Assembly: GCF_002434505.1 (NCBI RefSeq)
Contig: NZ_DJKE01000006.1
Location: forward strand, 217,149 to 281,148
Source: Brevundimonas sp. UBA6550
GTDB taxonomy: Bacteria; Pseudomonadota; Alphaproteobacteria; Caulobacterales; Caulobacteraceae
DNA length: 64,000 nucleotides
Direction: 5' to 3'
Notes under the pieces: model-generated
What the model was told of the DNA's origin: nothing
What the model saw: the letters and a program-made list of their open reading frames with translations, nothing else
Databases searched by the model: none
Position numbers and translations under genes: made by a program
Shown here: positions 32,331-40,197 of the stretch, piece after piece
Position numbering within the stretch: the first letter of the stretch is position 1
Layout: every line of letters begins with the position of its first letter

Positions 32331-34439
32331 ATGGCGGGACCAGTGAACGCGGGCGGACCACAGGCGCGGGGCAAGCCCCGCCGGTCCGCGTTGCAACGGC
32401 TGCTGTATTGGAGCGCGGTTCTGGCGGTGTGGGGGCTGATCTTCCTGGTCGTCTTCTTCGCCGTCTTCGCGCGCGGCCTGCCCGACACCTCCAGCCTGTA
32501 TCGGGTCGATCGCCAGCCCTCGATCACCTATCTGGATCGCAACGGCGCCCTGATCGCGACGCGGGGCACCCAGATGGCCCCGCCCGCCGACCTGGACGCC
32601 CTGCCGGACTATGTGCCGGCGGCCTTCATCGCCATCGAGGACCGGCGCTTCTATCATCACCCCGGTTTCGATCCCATCGGCATGATGCGGGCCATGGCCA
32701 CCAACGTCCGCGCCGGACGGGTGGTGCAGGGCGGTTCGACCCTGACGCAGCAACTGGCCAAGAACCTGTTCCTGACCCCCGACCAGAACCTGCGCCGCAA
32801 GGTGCAGGAGCTGATGCTGGCCGTCTGGCTTGAGATGAAATTCTCCAAGAAGGAGATCCTGGCCCTCTATCTGAACCGGGTCTATTTCGGCGCCGGCGCC
32901 TATGGGATCGAGGCGGCGTCGCAACGCTATTTCGACAAGTCGGCCAAGGATCTGACGGTCGGAGAGGCCGCGCTTCTGGCGGGCCTGCTGAAGGCCCCCT
33001 CGCGCTATTCGCCGGTGTCCGAGAGCGAGCGCGCCGCCGCCCGCGCCACCGTCGTGTTGAACGAAATGGAGGAGGCGGGCGTCATCACCGCCGCCCAGCG
33101 CGAACAGGCCGTGACCCAGCCGGTCATCGTCTCGCGGACGCTTGCGACCCAGCACGCCCAGTATTTCATCGACTGGCTGGACAAGTCGATCCGCGGCCTG
33201 GTCGGCGAACCGACCGAGGACATGGTGGTCGAGACCACCTTGGACCTGACGCTGCAGACGGCCGCCGAACGGTCGGTGCGCCGCATCCTGGACCGCGACG
33301 CCGGCAAGGGCGTGCAGCAGGCGGCCCTGGTCGCCCTGGACGGCGACGGCCGGGTGCGGGCCATGATCGGCGGCTCCTCCTATGCCGACAGCCAGTTCAA
33401 CCGCGCCGTCGATGCGCGCCGTCAGGCCGGTTCGTCGTGGAAGCCCTTCGTCTATCTGGCGGCGATGGAGGCGGGCTTCACGCCCCAGACCCCGGTGGTC
33501 GATCAGCCGATCACCATCGGCGCCTGGTCGCCCCGCAACTATTCCGGCACCTTCAGCGGTCCGATGACCATCGCCCAGGCGGTGGCCCAGTCGACCAATA
33601 CGGTGGCCGCCTCGGTCGCCGATCAGGTGGGGCGCGACAGCGTGGCCCGCGCCGCGCGCCGCCTGGGCATAGAGAGCCGCATCGGCCTGGAGCCGGCCAT
33701 GGCGCTCGGCGCCGTCGAGGTGTCGCCGCTTGAGATGGCCACCGCCTATGACGCCTTCGCCAACGGCGGGCGCAGGGTCGAGGCCTACGGCATCAGCCGT
33801 ATCCGCACGCCCCAGGGCCGCGTCATCTATCAGCGCGAGAGCGGCCAGAGCGGCCAGGCGATCAACAATCCGCCGCTCTATTACATGAACCAGATGCTGC
33901 GGGGCGTGGTGACGGGCGGTTCGGGCCGGTCGGCGGCCATCGCCGGCCGCGATCTGGCGGGCAAGACCGGCACCACCTCGGACTACAAGGACGCCTGGTT
34001 CGTCGGCTACACCGGCGGCTTCGTCGCCGCCGTCTGGGTGGGCAAGGACGACAACACCCCCATGCGCGGCGTGACCGGCGGCTCCTCGCCCGCCGCCATC
34101 TGGAAGGGCTTCATGGAGGCGGCCCTGCCGCGCCTGAACGCCCCCGCCATCCCCAACGGCCCCGCCATGCCCGAGGGCTGGGTCGCGCCCGATCCGGTCG
34201 GCGACCTGATGAGCGGCCTGGATCAGGGCGGCGTCCTGGTCGATCCGGTCGATCCCGACCAGGGCGAACCCTATGTGGACCAGCCCGGCGCCGTCGTTCA
34301 GCCGATACAGCCCAAACAGCCCGCGCCCCAGCAGCCGACCAAGCCTTCCGGCCCGCCGCCCGGCTATCGCGATCCGCCGAACCAGCAGCCCGAGGGACGG
34401 CCTCAGCCCGAGCGCAAGGGCGACGCCCTGTTCTTCTGA
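32331..34439 (+). CDS. Bifunctional penicillin-binding protein, PBP1A family
   Basis: A 702-residue class A PBP that polymerises and crosslinks peptidoglycan. After a basic N-terminus and one membrane helix (about 25-47), the GT51 domain shows EDRRFYHHPGFD (catalytic Glu103) and GGSTLTQQLAKN. The transpeptidase has its serine in AGSSWKPF, SxN as STN in AQSTNTVAA, and KTG in AGKTGTTSDYKDAW. The last about 90 residues are Pro/Gln-rich and disordered. Followed by a strong terminator. Confidence 0.92.
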   Translation: MAGPVNAGGPQARGKPRRSALQRLLYWSAVLAVWGLIFLVVFFAVFARGLPDTSSLYRVDRQPSITYLDRNGALIATRGTQMAPPADLDALPDYVPAAFIAIEDRRFYHHPGFDPIGMMRAMATNVRAGRVVQGGSTLTQQLAKNLFLTPDQNLRRKVQELMLAVWLEMKFSKKEILALYLNRVYFGAGAYGIEAASQRYFDKSAKDLTVGEAALLAGLLKAPSRYSPVSESERAAARATVVLNEMEEAGVITAAQREQAVTQPVIVSRTLATQHAQYFIDWLDKSIRGLVGEPTEDMVVETTLDLTLQTAAERSVRRILDRDAGKGVQQAALVALDGDGRVRAMIGGSSYADSQFNRAVDARRQAGSSWKPFVYLAAMEAGFTPQTPVVDQPITIGAWSPRNYSGTFSGPMTIAQAVAQSTNTVAASVADQVGRDSVARAARRLGIESRIGLEPAMALGAVEVSPLEMATAYDAFANGGRRVEAYGISRIRTPQGRVIYQRESGQSGQAINNPPLYYMNQMLRGVVTGGSGRSAAIAGRDLAGKTGTTSDYKDAWFVGYTGGFVAAVWVGKDDNTPMRGVTGGSSPAAIWKGFMEAALPRLNAPAIPNGPAMPEGWVAPDPVGDLMSGLDQGGVLVDPVDPDQGEPYVDQPGAVVQPIQPKQPAPQQPTKPSGPPPGYRDPPNQQPEGRPQPERKGDALFF

Positions 34440-34469
34440 TCGCGCCGACCACGGCCGGATAAAAAGGAA

Positions 34470-34500
34470 GGGAGGCGGCCCTGCGGCCGCCTCCCTTTTT
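34470..34500. terminator. Bidirectional intrinsic terminator
   Basis: An 11-bp perfect GC stem (GGGAGGCGGCC, loop ctgc at 34481-34484, GGCCGCCTCCC) is followed by TTTTT and preceded by a run of A. It can end both the PBP gene on the plus strand and the LprI-like gene on the minus strand. Confidence 0.9.
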
Positions 34501-34521
34501 CACGTTCGGTCCATGCCGGCC

Positions 34522-34899
34522 TCAGCGCGGGCAGGACAGATCGCCCTCCTGGCATTGGCTCAGGGTCCGCAACTGCTGGGTCCGCTCGGTCGTCAGGCGC
34601 GCCAGGCAGGTGGAATGCACCATCGGATAGGCGGACCCGCCCTGGACGCCCGACGCCTCGAACCGGCACTGCTGATCGCGGAAGCTGATCCAGGTGCGCT
34701 GGGCGTTGCGCAGCAGGGTGCGGCTGGGCGTCGACAGCCGGTTCATGGTGGCGGTGTATTGGGTGTTCAGACTGCGGTCGGCCCGCTGCAGATCCTGGGC
34801 GGCGTTGGCGTTCATCGTCGCCTGCGACTGGGCGCTGGCGGAAGAGGCGGCGGCGACGGCGAGGCCGAGGGCGACCGACAGCGTGATCATCGTTTTCAT
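34522..34899 (-). CDS. LprI-like (DUF1311) secreted protein
   Basis: A 125-residue protein with a signal peptide (MKTMITLSVALGLAVAAASS, cleavage after ASA). The mature part has the DUF1311/lysozyme-inhibitor LprI layout: DLQRADRSLNTQYTATMNRL, then RTWISFRDQQCRFEASG and a second Cys in HSTCLARLT near the end, with a final CQ/SC pair. Four cysteines suggest two disulfides. Family members include lysozyme inhibitors, but activity is not proven for most. Confidence 0.8.
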   Translation of the reverse strand: MKTMITLSVALGLAVAAASSASAQSQATMNANAAQDLQRADRSLNTQYTATMNRLSTPSRTLLRNAQRTWISFRDQQCRFEASGVQGGSAYPMVHSTCLARLTTERTQQLRTLSQCQEGDLSCPR

Positions 34900-34984
34900 G
34901 GGGCGTTCCTGATTGGGTTGGCGGGCATGAAACGCACCGGGCCGCAGGAGTTTCCGCCGCAAACGCAATCCGGCGACGCTATCC

Positions 34985-35719
34985 CTATCGCCCCACCGCG
35001 TGCAGCGCGCCGCCGTAATCCCTCAACCACTTTCGCCACGGCCTGTGATCCCCGACCAGCCGTTCGACCACCGACCAATAGGCCGGGCTGTGGTCGGCGT
35101 GGACCAGATGGGCGACCTCGTGGGCGGCCAGATAGTCGATCACCGGCGGCGGGGCCATGACGACCCGCCAGGAATAGCGGATGGTGCGGTTGTGCGGGCT
35201 GCACGAGCCCCAGCGCGACCGGGTGTCGGCGATGGTCACCTTGACCGGCGCCTGGCCTAGCGTCCGCAGATGATGGTCGGTGCGTTCCAGCAGCGTGTCG
35301 CGCGCCTCGCGCTTCAGCAGGTTCTCGACCCGGCGCGCATAGGCCTCGCCCTCGCCGCCCGAGCGGATCACCGTTCCTTCTTCGACCAGCCGCGCTGCGC
35401 CCGCGCCGGGCACGGCCTCCAGCCGCACGGGCCGCCCCCGCAGCGAAATGACCTGGCCCGGCTCCAGCGGCCGGCCCTTGGGCCGCACCGCCAGCCGTTC
35501 GCTGATCCAGACCGCCTTGGATCGAGCGAAGGCGACCGCCTGGCTCAGGCCGCGCTCGCTGGGGGCGATCACCACCGCCTCGCCCGCCCGCGCGTCGATC
35601 CGCACCGACAGGCGTCGGGCGCGCGGATTGACGGACAGTCTCAGGGTCGGGCCGGAACCTTCGCTCCCGCCGGCCCCGCTTTCGTCAAGCGGCAGCCGCT
35701 GACCGTTGCGGTACGCCAC
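34985..35719 (-). CDS. YgjP-type M48-like metallopeptidase
   Basis: A 244-residue protein with the zinc-peptidase motif HEVAHLVHADHS near residue 200 and the RWGSCS segment near 165 that mark the YgjP/DUF45 family. It has no signal peptide, so it is cytoplasmic; function is not well known. Its ATG lies 35 nt inside the end of the PHA depolymerase gene on the same strand, an unusual overlap; a later start is possible but would shorten the N-terminal strand region. Confidence 0.78.
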   Translation of the reverse strand: MAYRNGQRLPLDESGAGGSEGSGPTLRLSVNPRARRLSVRIDARAGEAVVIAPSERGLSQAVAFARSKAVWISERLAVRPKGRPLEPGQVISLRGRPVRLEAVPGAGAARLVEEGTVIRSGGEGEAYARRVENLLKREARDTLLERTDHHLRTLGQAPVKVTIADTRSRWGSCSPHNRTIRYSWRVVMAPPPVIDYLAAHEVAHLVHADHSPAYWSVVERLVGDHRPWRKWLRDYGGALHAVGR

Positions 35720-36965
35720 CGACAGCCTCGTTCTGGGCGATGAAATCGCGGACGCGGGGATAGATTTCGTCGCGGAAGCGACGGCCGTTGAACACGCCGT
35801 AGTGGCCCACGCCCGGCTGGACGTAGAGGACGCGCCGATCCTCGGGCACGTTCGGACACAGGCCGTGCGCGGCCTGGGTCTGGCCGACGCCGGAGATGTC
35901 GTCCTTCTCGCCCTCGACCGTCATCAGGCCGATGTCGGTGATCCGGGTCAGATCGACCTTGCGCCCGCGATGCTCCAACAGGCCCCGCGCCAGCAGGTGC
36001 TGCTGGAAGACGATGTCGATGGTCTGGAGATAGAACTCCTCGGTCAGGTCCAGCACCGACAGATATTCGTCGTAGAACTCCTCGTGCTTCTCCACCCCGT
36101 CGCCGTCGCCGGCGATCAGGCTGTTGAAATAGCTCCAATGCGCGTCGCGGTGACGATCCTCGTTCATCGACATGAAGCTGTAGAGCTGGACGAAGCCCGG
36201 ATAGACCCGCCGCCCGAAGCCCGCATAGGGCAGGGGCACGGTGTGGATCATGTTCGACTTGAACCAGGTGAACGGCTTTTCCTCGGCCAGCTGGTTGGTC
36301 ACGGTCGGCGACAGGCGCGCGTCGATGGGCGAGCCCATGAAGGTCATGGACAGGGGCCGGTTCTCGTCGCCGTCCTCGGCCATCACCGCGCCGGCGGCCA
36401 GAACCGGCGGGCCGGGCTGGCACACGCCGACGACGTGGGCGCGTCCGCCGATCTCGGCCAGCATCAGGCGGATGTGGTCGATATAGTCGAAGAAGTCGAA
36501 CCGCCCCTCCAGCACCGGAACCTGACGGGCGTTGATCCAGTCGGTGACATAGACGTCGTGGTCCTGAAGAAAGGCCTCGACCGTGCCGCGCAGCAGGGTG
36601 GCGTAGTGGCCCGACAGCGGGGCGACGATCAGGACGGCGGGCCCGGCGGCGGGCTTCCTGGCCCGTTTCAGATCGCCGATGTTGCGCGCGAACCGGACCA
36701 GGCGGCACCACGGGCTCTGCCAGATCACCTGTTCGGTGGTGCGCACGGTCTTGCCGCCGATCTCCAGCGTCTCCAGCTTCCACGCCGGCTTGCCGTAGCG
36801 CCGCGTCACGCTCTCGAACAGTTCGGCCGAGGCGTAGGCCGTGCGCCCGATGGCGGTGTCGGCCGCCGGGTTCAGCGGCGAGGTCCAAAAGCTGCGGGCC
36901 ATCTGCGCCCCGATGCGGAAGGGCAGGGCCGACTGATAGGCGAGTTCGTGAAAGGCGTAGAGCAT
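35685..36965 (-). CDS. phaZ: Intracellular polyhydroxyalkanoate depolymerase
   Basis: A 426-residue enzyme that mobilises stored PHA. The nucleophile region VGVCQPGPPVLAA places a Cys at residue 182, the type of box found in intracellular PhaZ enzymes of the PhaZa1 group, and the catalytic His is in GVGHYGVFNGRRFRDEIYP near 395. It starts with MLYAFHELAYQSALPF, as in family members; the upstream in-frame residues are read-through. Cytoplasmic, granule-associated. Confidence 0.9.
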   Translation of the reverse strand: MLYAFHELAYQSALPFRIGAQMARSFWTSPLNPAADTAIGRTAYASAELFESVTRRYGKPAWKLETLEIGGKTVRTTEQVIWQSPWCRLVRFARNIGDLKRARKPAAGPAVLIVAPLSGHYATLLRGTVEAFLQDHDVYVTDWINARQVPVLEGRFDFFDYIDHIRLMLAEIGGRAHVVGVCQPGPPVLAAGAVMAEDGDENRPLSMTFMGSPIDARLSPTVTNQLAEEKPFTWFKSNMIHTVPLPYAGFGRRVYPGFVQLYSFMSMNEDRHRDAHWSYFNSLIAGDGDGVEKHEEFYDEYLSVLDLTEEFYLQTIDIVFQQHLLARGLLEHRGRKVDLTRITDIGLMTVEGEKDDISGVGQTQAAHGLCPNVPEDRRVLYVQPGVGHYGVFNGRRFRDEIYPRVRDFIAQNEAVGGVPQRSAAAA

Positions 36966-37078
36966 GACGATCCGTGACGGCTGAACGCCGTTTGTGCAGG
37001 GCAACATATAACGCCGCACCCTGCAAAAGGATTATGAGGCTGCGGAACAGCCCTTAGTCGGATGCCTTGCACGACACC

Positions 37079-37199
37079 CGTCATCCTAGGCCTTGTGCCT
37101 AGGATCCATAGACTCGGACGCGACCGTTGATCGACAGGCGCCGGCCGCCAAACCTAGACACCGGGCGTATGGATCCCAGGCACAAGGCCTGGGATGACG
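37079..37199. repeat. Paired inverted repeat F
   Basis: Arms 37079-37110 and 37168-37199 are nearly perfect inverted copies (outer end CGTCATCC, inner end GGATCCATA). Each contains its own palindrome, CCTAGGccttgtgCCTAGG in the left arm. Its right arm ends three nt from the Sco stop codon. Sequence body resembles element A. Confidence 0.88.
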
Positions 37200-37202
37200 A
37201 GC

Positions 37203-37826
37203 TCACCCCCGCGCCATCGCGTCCTCGATGATCCGGGTCGTCTTGTCCGGCCCCATCCCATAGGCGACGGCGGTGCGGAACCGGCCGTCCGGTCCCATCA
37301 GATAGACGGTCAGGGAGTGGTTCATCGTATAGGTCTCGCCCTCGCCCACCTTCTGATAGAAGGCGCGGTAGGCCTTGGCCGCCGTCGCCACCTGTTCGGG
37401 CGTGCCCGTCAGGCCGATGGTCCCCTTGGGAAAGCCGTCCGACGACAGATAGTCCTTCAGCATCTGGGGCGTGTCGCGCTGCGGGTCGATGCTGACGAAG
37501 ACGATCTGCAGGTTCTGGGCCTTGTCGCCCAGCCGCTGCTGCACGGCGGCCAGTTCGGCCAGGGTCGTGGGGCAGAACTCGGGGCAATAGGTGAAGCCGA
37601 AGAAGACCAGGCTCCATTTGCCGTTCAGCATCGTCTGATCGACCGTGCGGCCGTTCTGGTCCACCAGCTGGAAGTCGCCGCCGATCAGTGGCTGGCCGGT
37701 CGATGTGGTCTCCGCGCCGTTCGTCGGCGCGCCGCGCCCGCTGACCACGACCACGGTGATGATGGCCAGCGCCGCCGCCACGGCGATGCAGGCGCCGGCG
37801 AACAGCAGGACGGAACGACGCGGCAT
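37203..37826 (-). CDS. Sco/SenC-family copper protein
   Basis: A 207-residue thioredoxin-fold protein anchored by an N-terminal membrane helix (about 8-28). Copper/thiol ligands are Cys81 and Cys85 (YCPEFCPT) and His170 (MNHSLT). Sco proteins help build the CuA centre of cytochrome oxidase. It is divergent from regB with only 44 nt between starts, the arrangement of senC and regB in other alphaproteobacteria, where the kinase monitors respiration. Confidence 0.92.
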   Translation of the reverse strand: MPRRSVLLFAGACIAVAAALAIITVVVVSGRGAPTNGAETTSTGQPLIGGDFQLVDQNGRTVDQTMLNGKWSLVFFGFTYCPEFCPTTLAELAAVQQRLGDKAQNLQIVFVSIDPQRDTPQMLKDYLSSDGFPKGTIGLTGTPEQVATAAKAYRAFYQKVGEGETYTMNHSLTVYLMGPDGRFRTAVAYGMGPDKTTRIIEDAMARG

Positions 37827-37870
37827 GACGACCTCTCACGAAATGGTTCTGGTCGGTCTATAGAAGTCGC

Positions 37871-39352
37871 GTGACCTCGACAGAAGCCCGCATTGCGCCG
37901 CATGGCGCGCCATCGCCCCATGCCTTGCCGTCCGATCCGCTGGACGGCTGGCGCGACGCGCCGCGACGGGGCCGGGGTTTTTCGCTCAGAACGCTGATCG
38001 TGCTGCGCTGGCTGACCATCCTGGGTCAGAGCGCGGCGATCCTGACCGCGCACCAGGTGTTGCACTTCCCCCTGCCGCTGTGGCCCTGCCTGATCGTGAT
38101 CGCCATCAGCGCGGCGGTGAACGTGGGCGCCATGGCGCGTGTGCGCCGCCTGGAGGCCAGCCTGCCCGACGGCCGCCAGACCGCGATCCATCTGGGCTTC
38201 GACATCTTCCAGCTGGGCGTGCTGCTGGCCCTGACCGGCGGGCTGGAGAACCCCTTCTGCCTGTTGCTGGTCGCGCCCGTGACCATTGCGGCGGCGGCCC
38301 TGCCGGCGCGCCAGGCCCTGGTGCTGGGCGTGCTGGCCCTGGTGGCGGTCGGCATCCTGTTCTTCTGGTCCGAGCCGCTGCCGTGGCGCCCCTACGAGGA
38401 TTTCCACCTGCCGCTGCTCTACCGGCTGGGCATGGCCATGGCCCTGGTGACGGGGGTGGTCTTCACCGCCGGCTACGCCTGGCGGGTGGCGGCCGATGCG
38501 GAAAAGCTGGAGCTGGCCCTGGCCACGACCCAGGACGTGCTGCAACGCGAACAGCGGCTGGCGGCGCTGGGCGGTCTGGCGGCGGCGGCGGCGCATGAAC
38601 TGGGCACGCCCCTGGCCACCATCCAGGTCGTGGCCAAGGAGCTGCAGCGCGCCTCGGCCCCCGACAGCGACGCGGCCGAGGACGCCGCCCTGATCCTGCA
38701 ACAGGCCGAACGCTGCCGGGGCATACTGACCCAGCTGTCGCAACAGCCCGAGGGCGACGACGCCCTCTACGCCGACGTGTCGCTGAAGGCCCTGCTGGAA
38801 GAGGTGGTGGAGCCGCACCGGGGCTTCGACCTGGCGTTCGACGTCCTGGTCAAGACCCCGCCCGGCCAGCCCGCCCCGCGCGTGCGTCGCCTGCCCGAGG
38901 TGATCCACGGCCTGTCCACCCTGGTCGAGAACGCCGCCGATTTCGCCGCCGCCACCGTGCGGGTCCAGGCGGTGGTCGACGCCGGCTGGATCGAGATCGA
39001 CATCCTGGACGACGGGCCGGGCTTCTCCGGCGACATCCTGCCGCGTTTGGGCGAGCCCTATGTGACCAGCCGGCCCCAGGGCAAGGCGCGCCAGGCCCTG
39101 GCCGCCCAGATCGCCGCCGCCGCCCGGCCGTCCAAACGCCGCGCGACCGTCGACGCCCCCATCGCCCCCAGCCAGGGCGGCATGGGCCTGGGCTTCTTCA
39201 TCGCCCGCACCCTTCTGGAACGCACCGGCGGATCGGTCAGCGTGGGCCAGGGCCTGCCTCAGCCGGGCGCCGCGCCCGAGGCCAAGGTGGTCCCGCGCGG
39301 CGCGCGCGTCGCCGTGCGCTGGGCCCGGCCCGCCCTGGAAGTCGCGGCGTGA
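37871..39352 (+). CDS. regB: Redox-sensing histidine kinase RegB/PrrB/ActS type
   Basis: A 493-residue membrane kinase with six helices (about 40-205). The quinone-binding motif GGLENPF is at residues 123-129. His242 lies in the H-box AAAHELGTPLATI, redox Cys282 is in AERCRGIL, and the ATPase domain follows (VENAADFA, then DDGPGFSG). It senses the quinone pool and oxygen and phosphorylates RegA. It starts at a GTG. The divergent region with the Sco gene is only 44 nt. Confidence 0.92.
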   Translation: MTSTEARIAPHGAPSPHALPSDPLDGWRDAPRRGRGFSLRTLIVLRWLTILGQSAAILTAHQVLHFPLPLWPCLIVIAISAAVNVGAMARVRRLEASLPDGRQTAIHLGFDIFQLGVLLALTGGLENPFCLLLVAPVTIAAAALPARQALVLGVLALVAVGILFFWSEPLPWRPYEDFHLPLLYRLGMAMALVTGVVFTAGYAWRVAADAEKLELALATTQDVLQREQRLAALGGLAAAAAHELGTPLATIQVVAKELQRASAPDSDAAEDAALILQQAERCRGILTQLSQQPEGDDALYADVSLKALLEEVVEPHRGFDLAFDVLVKTPPGQPAPRVRRLPEVIHGLSTLVENAADFAAATVRVQAVVDAGWIEIDILDDGPGFSGDILPRLGEPYVTSRPQGKARQALAAQIAAAARPSKRRATVDAPIAPSQGGMGLGFFIARTLLERTGGSVSVGQGLPQPGAAPEAKVVPRGARVAVRWARPALEVAA

Positions 39353-39442
39353 CCCCGCTGGGTCGAAGCGTCGCAGGCGGAACCTTGACCTTGACCCGCG
39401 CGCTACCGCTCCCGACTTGAAGGGGCAGGAGAAACCAAGACA

Positions 39443-39997
39443 ATGTCCGAACTCGAAACCCGCATCGCCGCCCTGCCCGACAAGTCCCTGTTGCTGCTGG
39501 ACGACGACCAGGCCCTGCGCACCCGCATGGGACGGGCGCTGGAGGCGCGCGGCTTTCAGGTGACGACCGCCGAATCCGTCGCCGAGGCGACCCAGGCCCT
39601 GCGCGACAAGGCCCCCGCCTTCGCCGTGCTGGACATGCGGCTGGAGGACGGCAACGGGCTGAAGATCGTCGAGGCGGTGCGCGAAAAGCGCCAGGACGCC
39701 CGCATCGTCATGCTGACCGGCTACGGCGCCATCGCCACGGCGGTCGCGGCGGTCAAGGCCGGCGCCGTCGACTATCTGTCCAAGCCCGCCGACGCCGACG
39801 ACGTGGTCAAGGCCCTCCTGGCCACCGGCGAGGCGCCCGAACCGCCCGAAAACCCCATGAGCGCCGACCGCGTCCGCTGGGAGCATATCCAGCGCGTCTA
39901 CGAGCTGTGCGACCACAACGTCTCGGAAACCGCCCGGCGCCTGGGCATGCACCGCCGCACCCTGCAACGCATCCTGGCCAAACGCGCGCCGCGGTAG
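39443..39997 (+). CDS. regA: Response regulator RegA/PrrA/ActR type
   Basis: A 184-residue regulator. The receiver has acidic residues LLDDD near 19-22 and phospho-acceptor Asp64 (AVLDMRLEDG). A Pro-rich linker leads to a C-terminal Fis-type helix-turn-helix (DHNVSETARRLGMHRRTLQR), the hallmark of this family. It controls respiration, carbon and nitrogen genes in relatives. Cotranscribed with regB (90-nt gap) and followed by repeat G. Confidence 0.93.
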   Translation: MSELETRIAALPDKSLLLLDDDQALRTRMGRALEARGFQVTTAESVAEATQALRDKAPAFAVLDMRLEDGNGLKIVEAVREKRQDARIVMLTGYGAIATAVAAVKAGAVDYLSKPADADDVVKALLATGEAPEPPENPMSADRVRWEHIQRVYELCDHNVSETARRLGMHRRTLQRILAKRAPR

Positions 39998-40032
39998 GGG
40001 CGGGGCGCCATTCGGTTGATCAGCTTTCCGGC

Positions 40033-40161
40033 TCGTCATTCCGGGGCTGAGCGTGGCGAAGAACCCGGAAGCCAGGGCCACACGCGGGCTGTTAGAACCC
40101 TTCGACGCGCGATGACGCCTCCTGGGTTCCGGGTTCGTCCTTCGGACGCCCCCGGAATGAC
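40033..40161. repeat. Paired inverted repeat G (CGTCATTCCGGGG family)
   Basis: Arms 40033-40076 and 40118-40161 carry the outer CGTCATTCCGGGG and inner GGAA.CCAGG blocks seen in D and I. It lies between the convergent regA and dnaX genes, about 35 nt from each stop. Confidence 0.85.
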
Positions 40162-40197
40162 GACTATCGACCGGCTATCGACTTGACCGAAACGACC

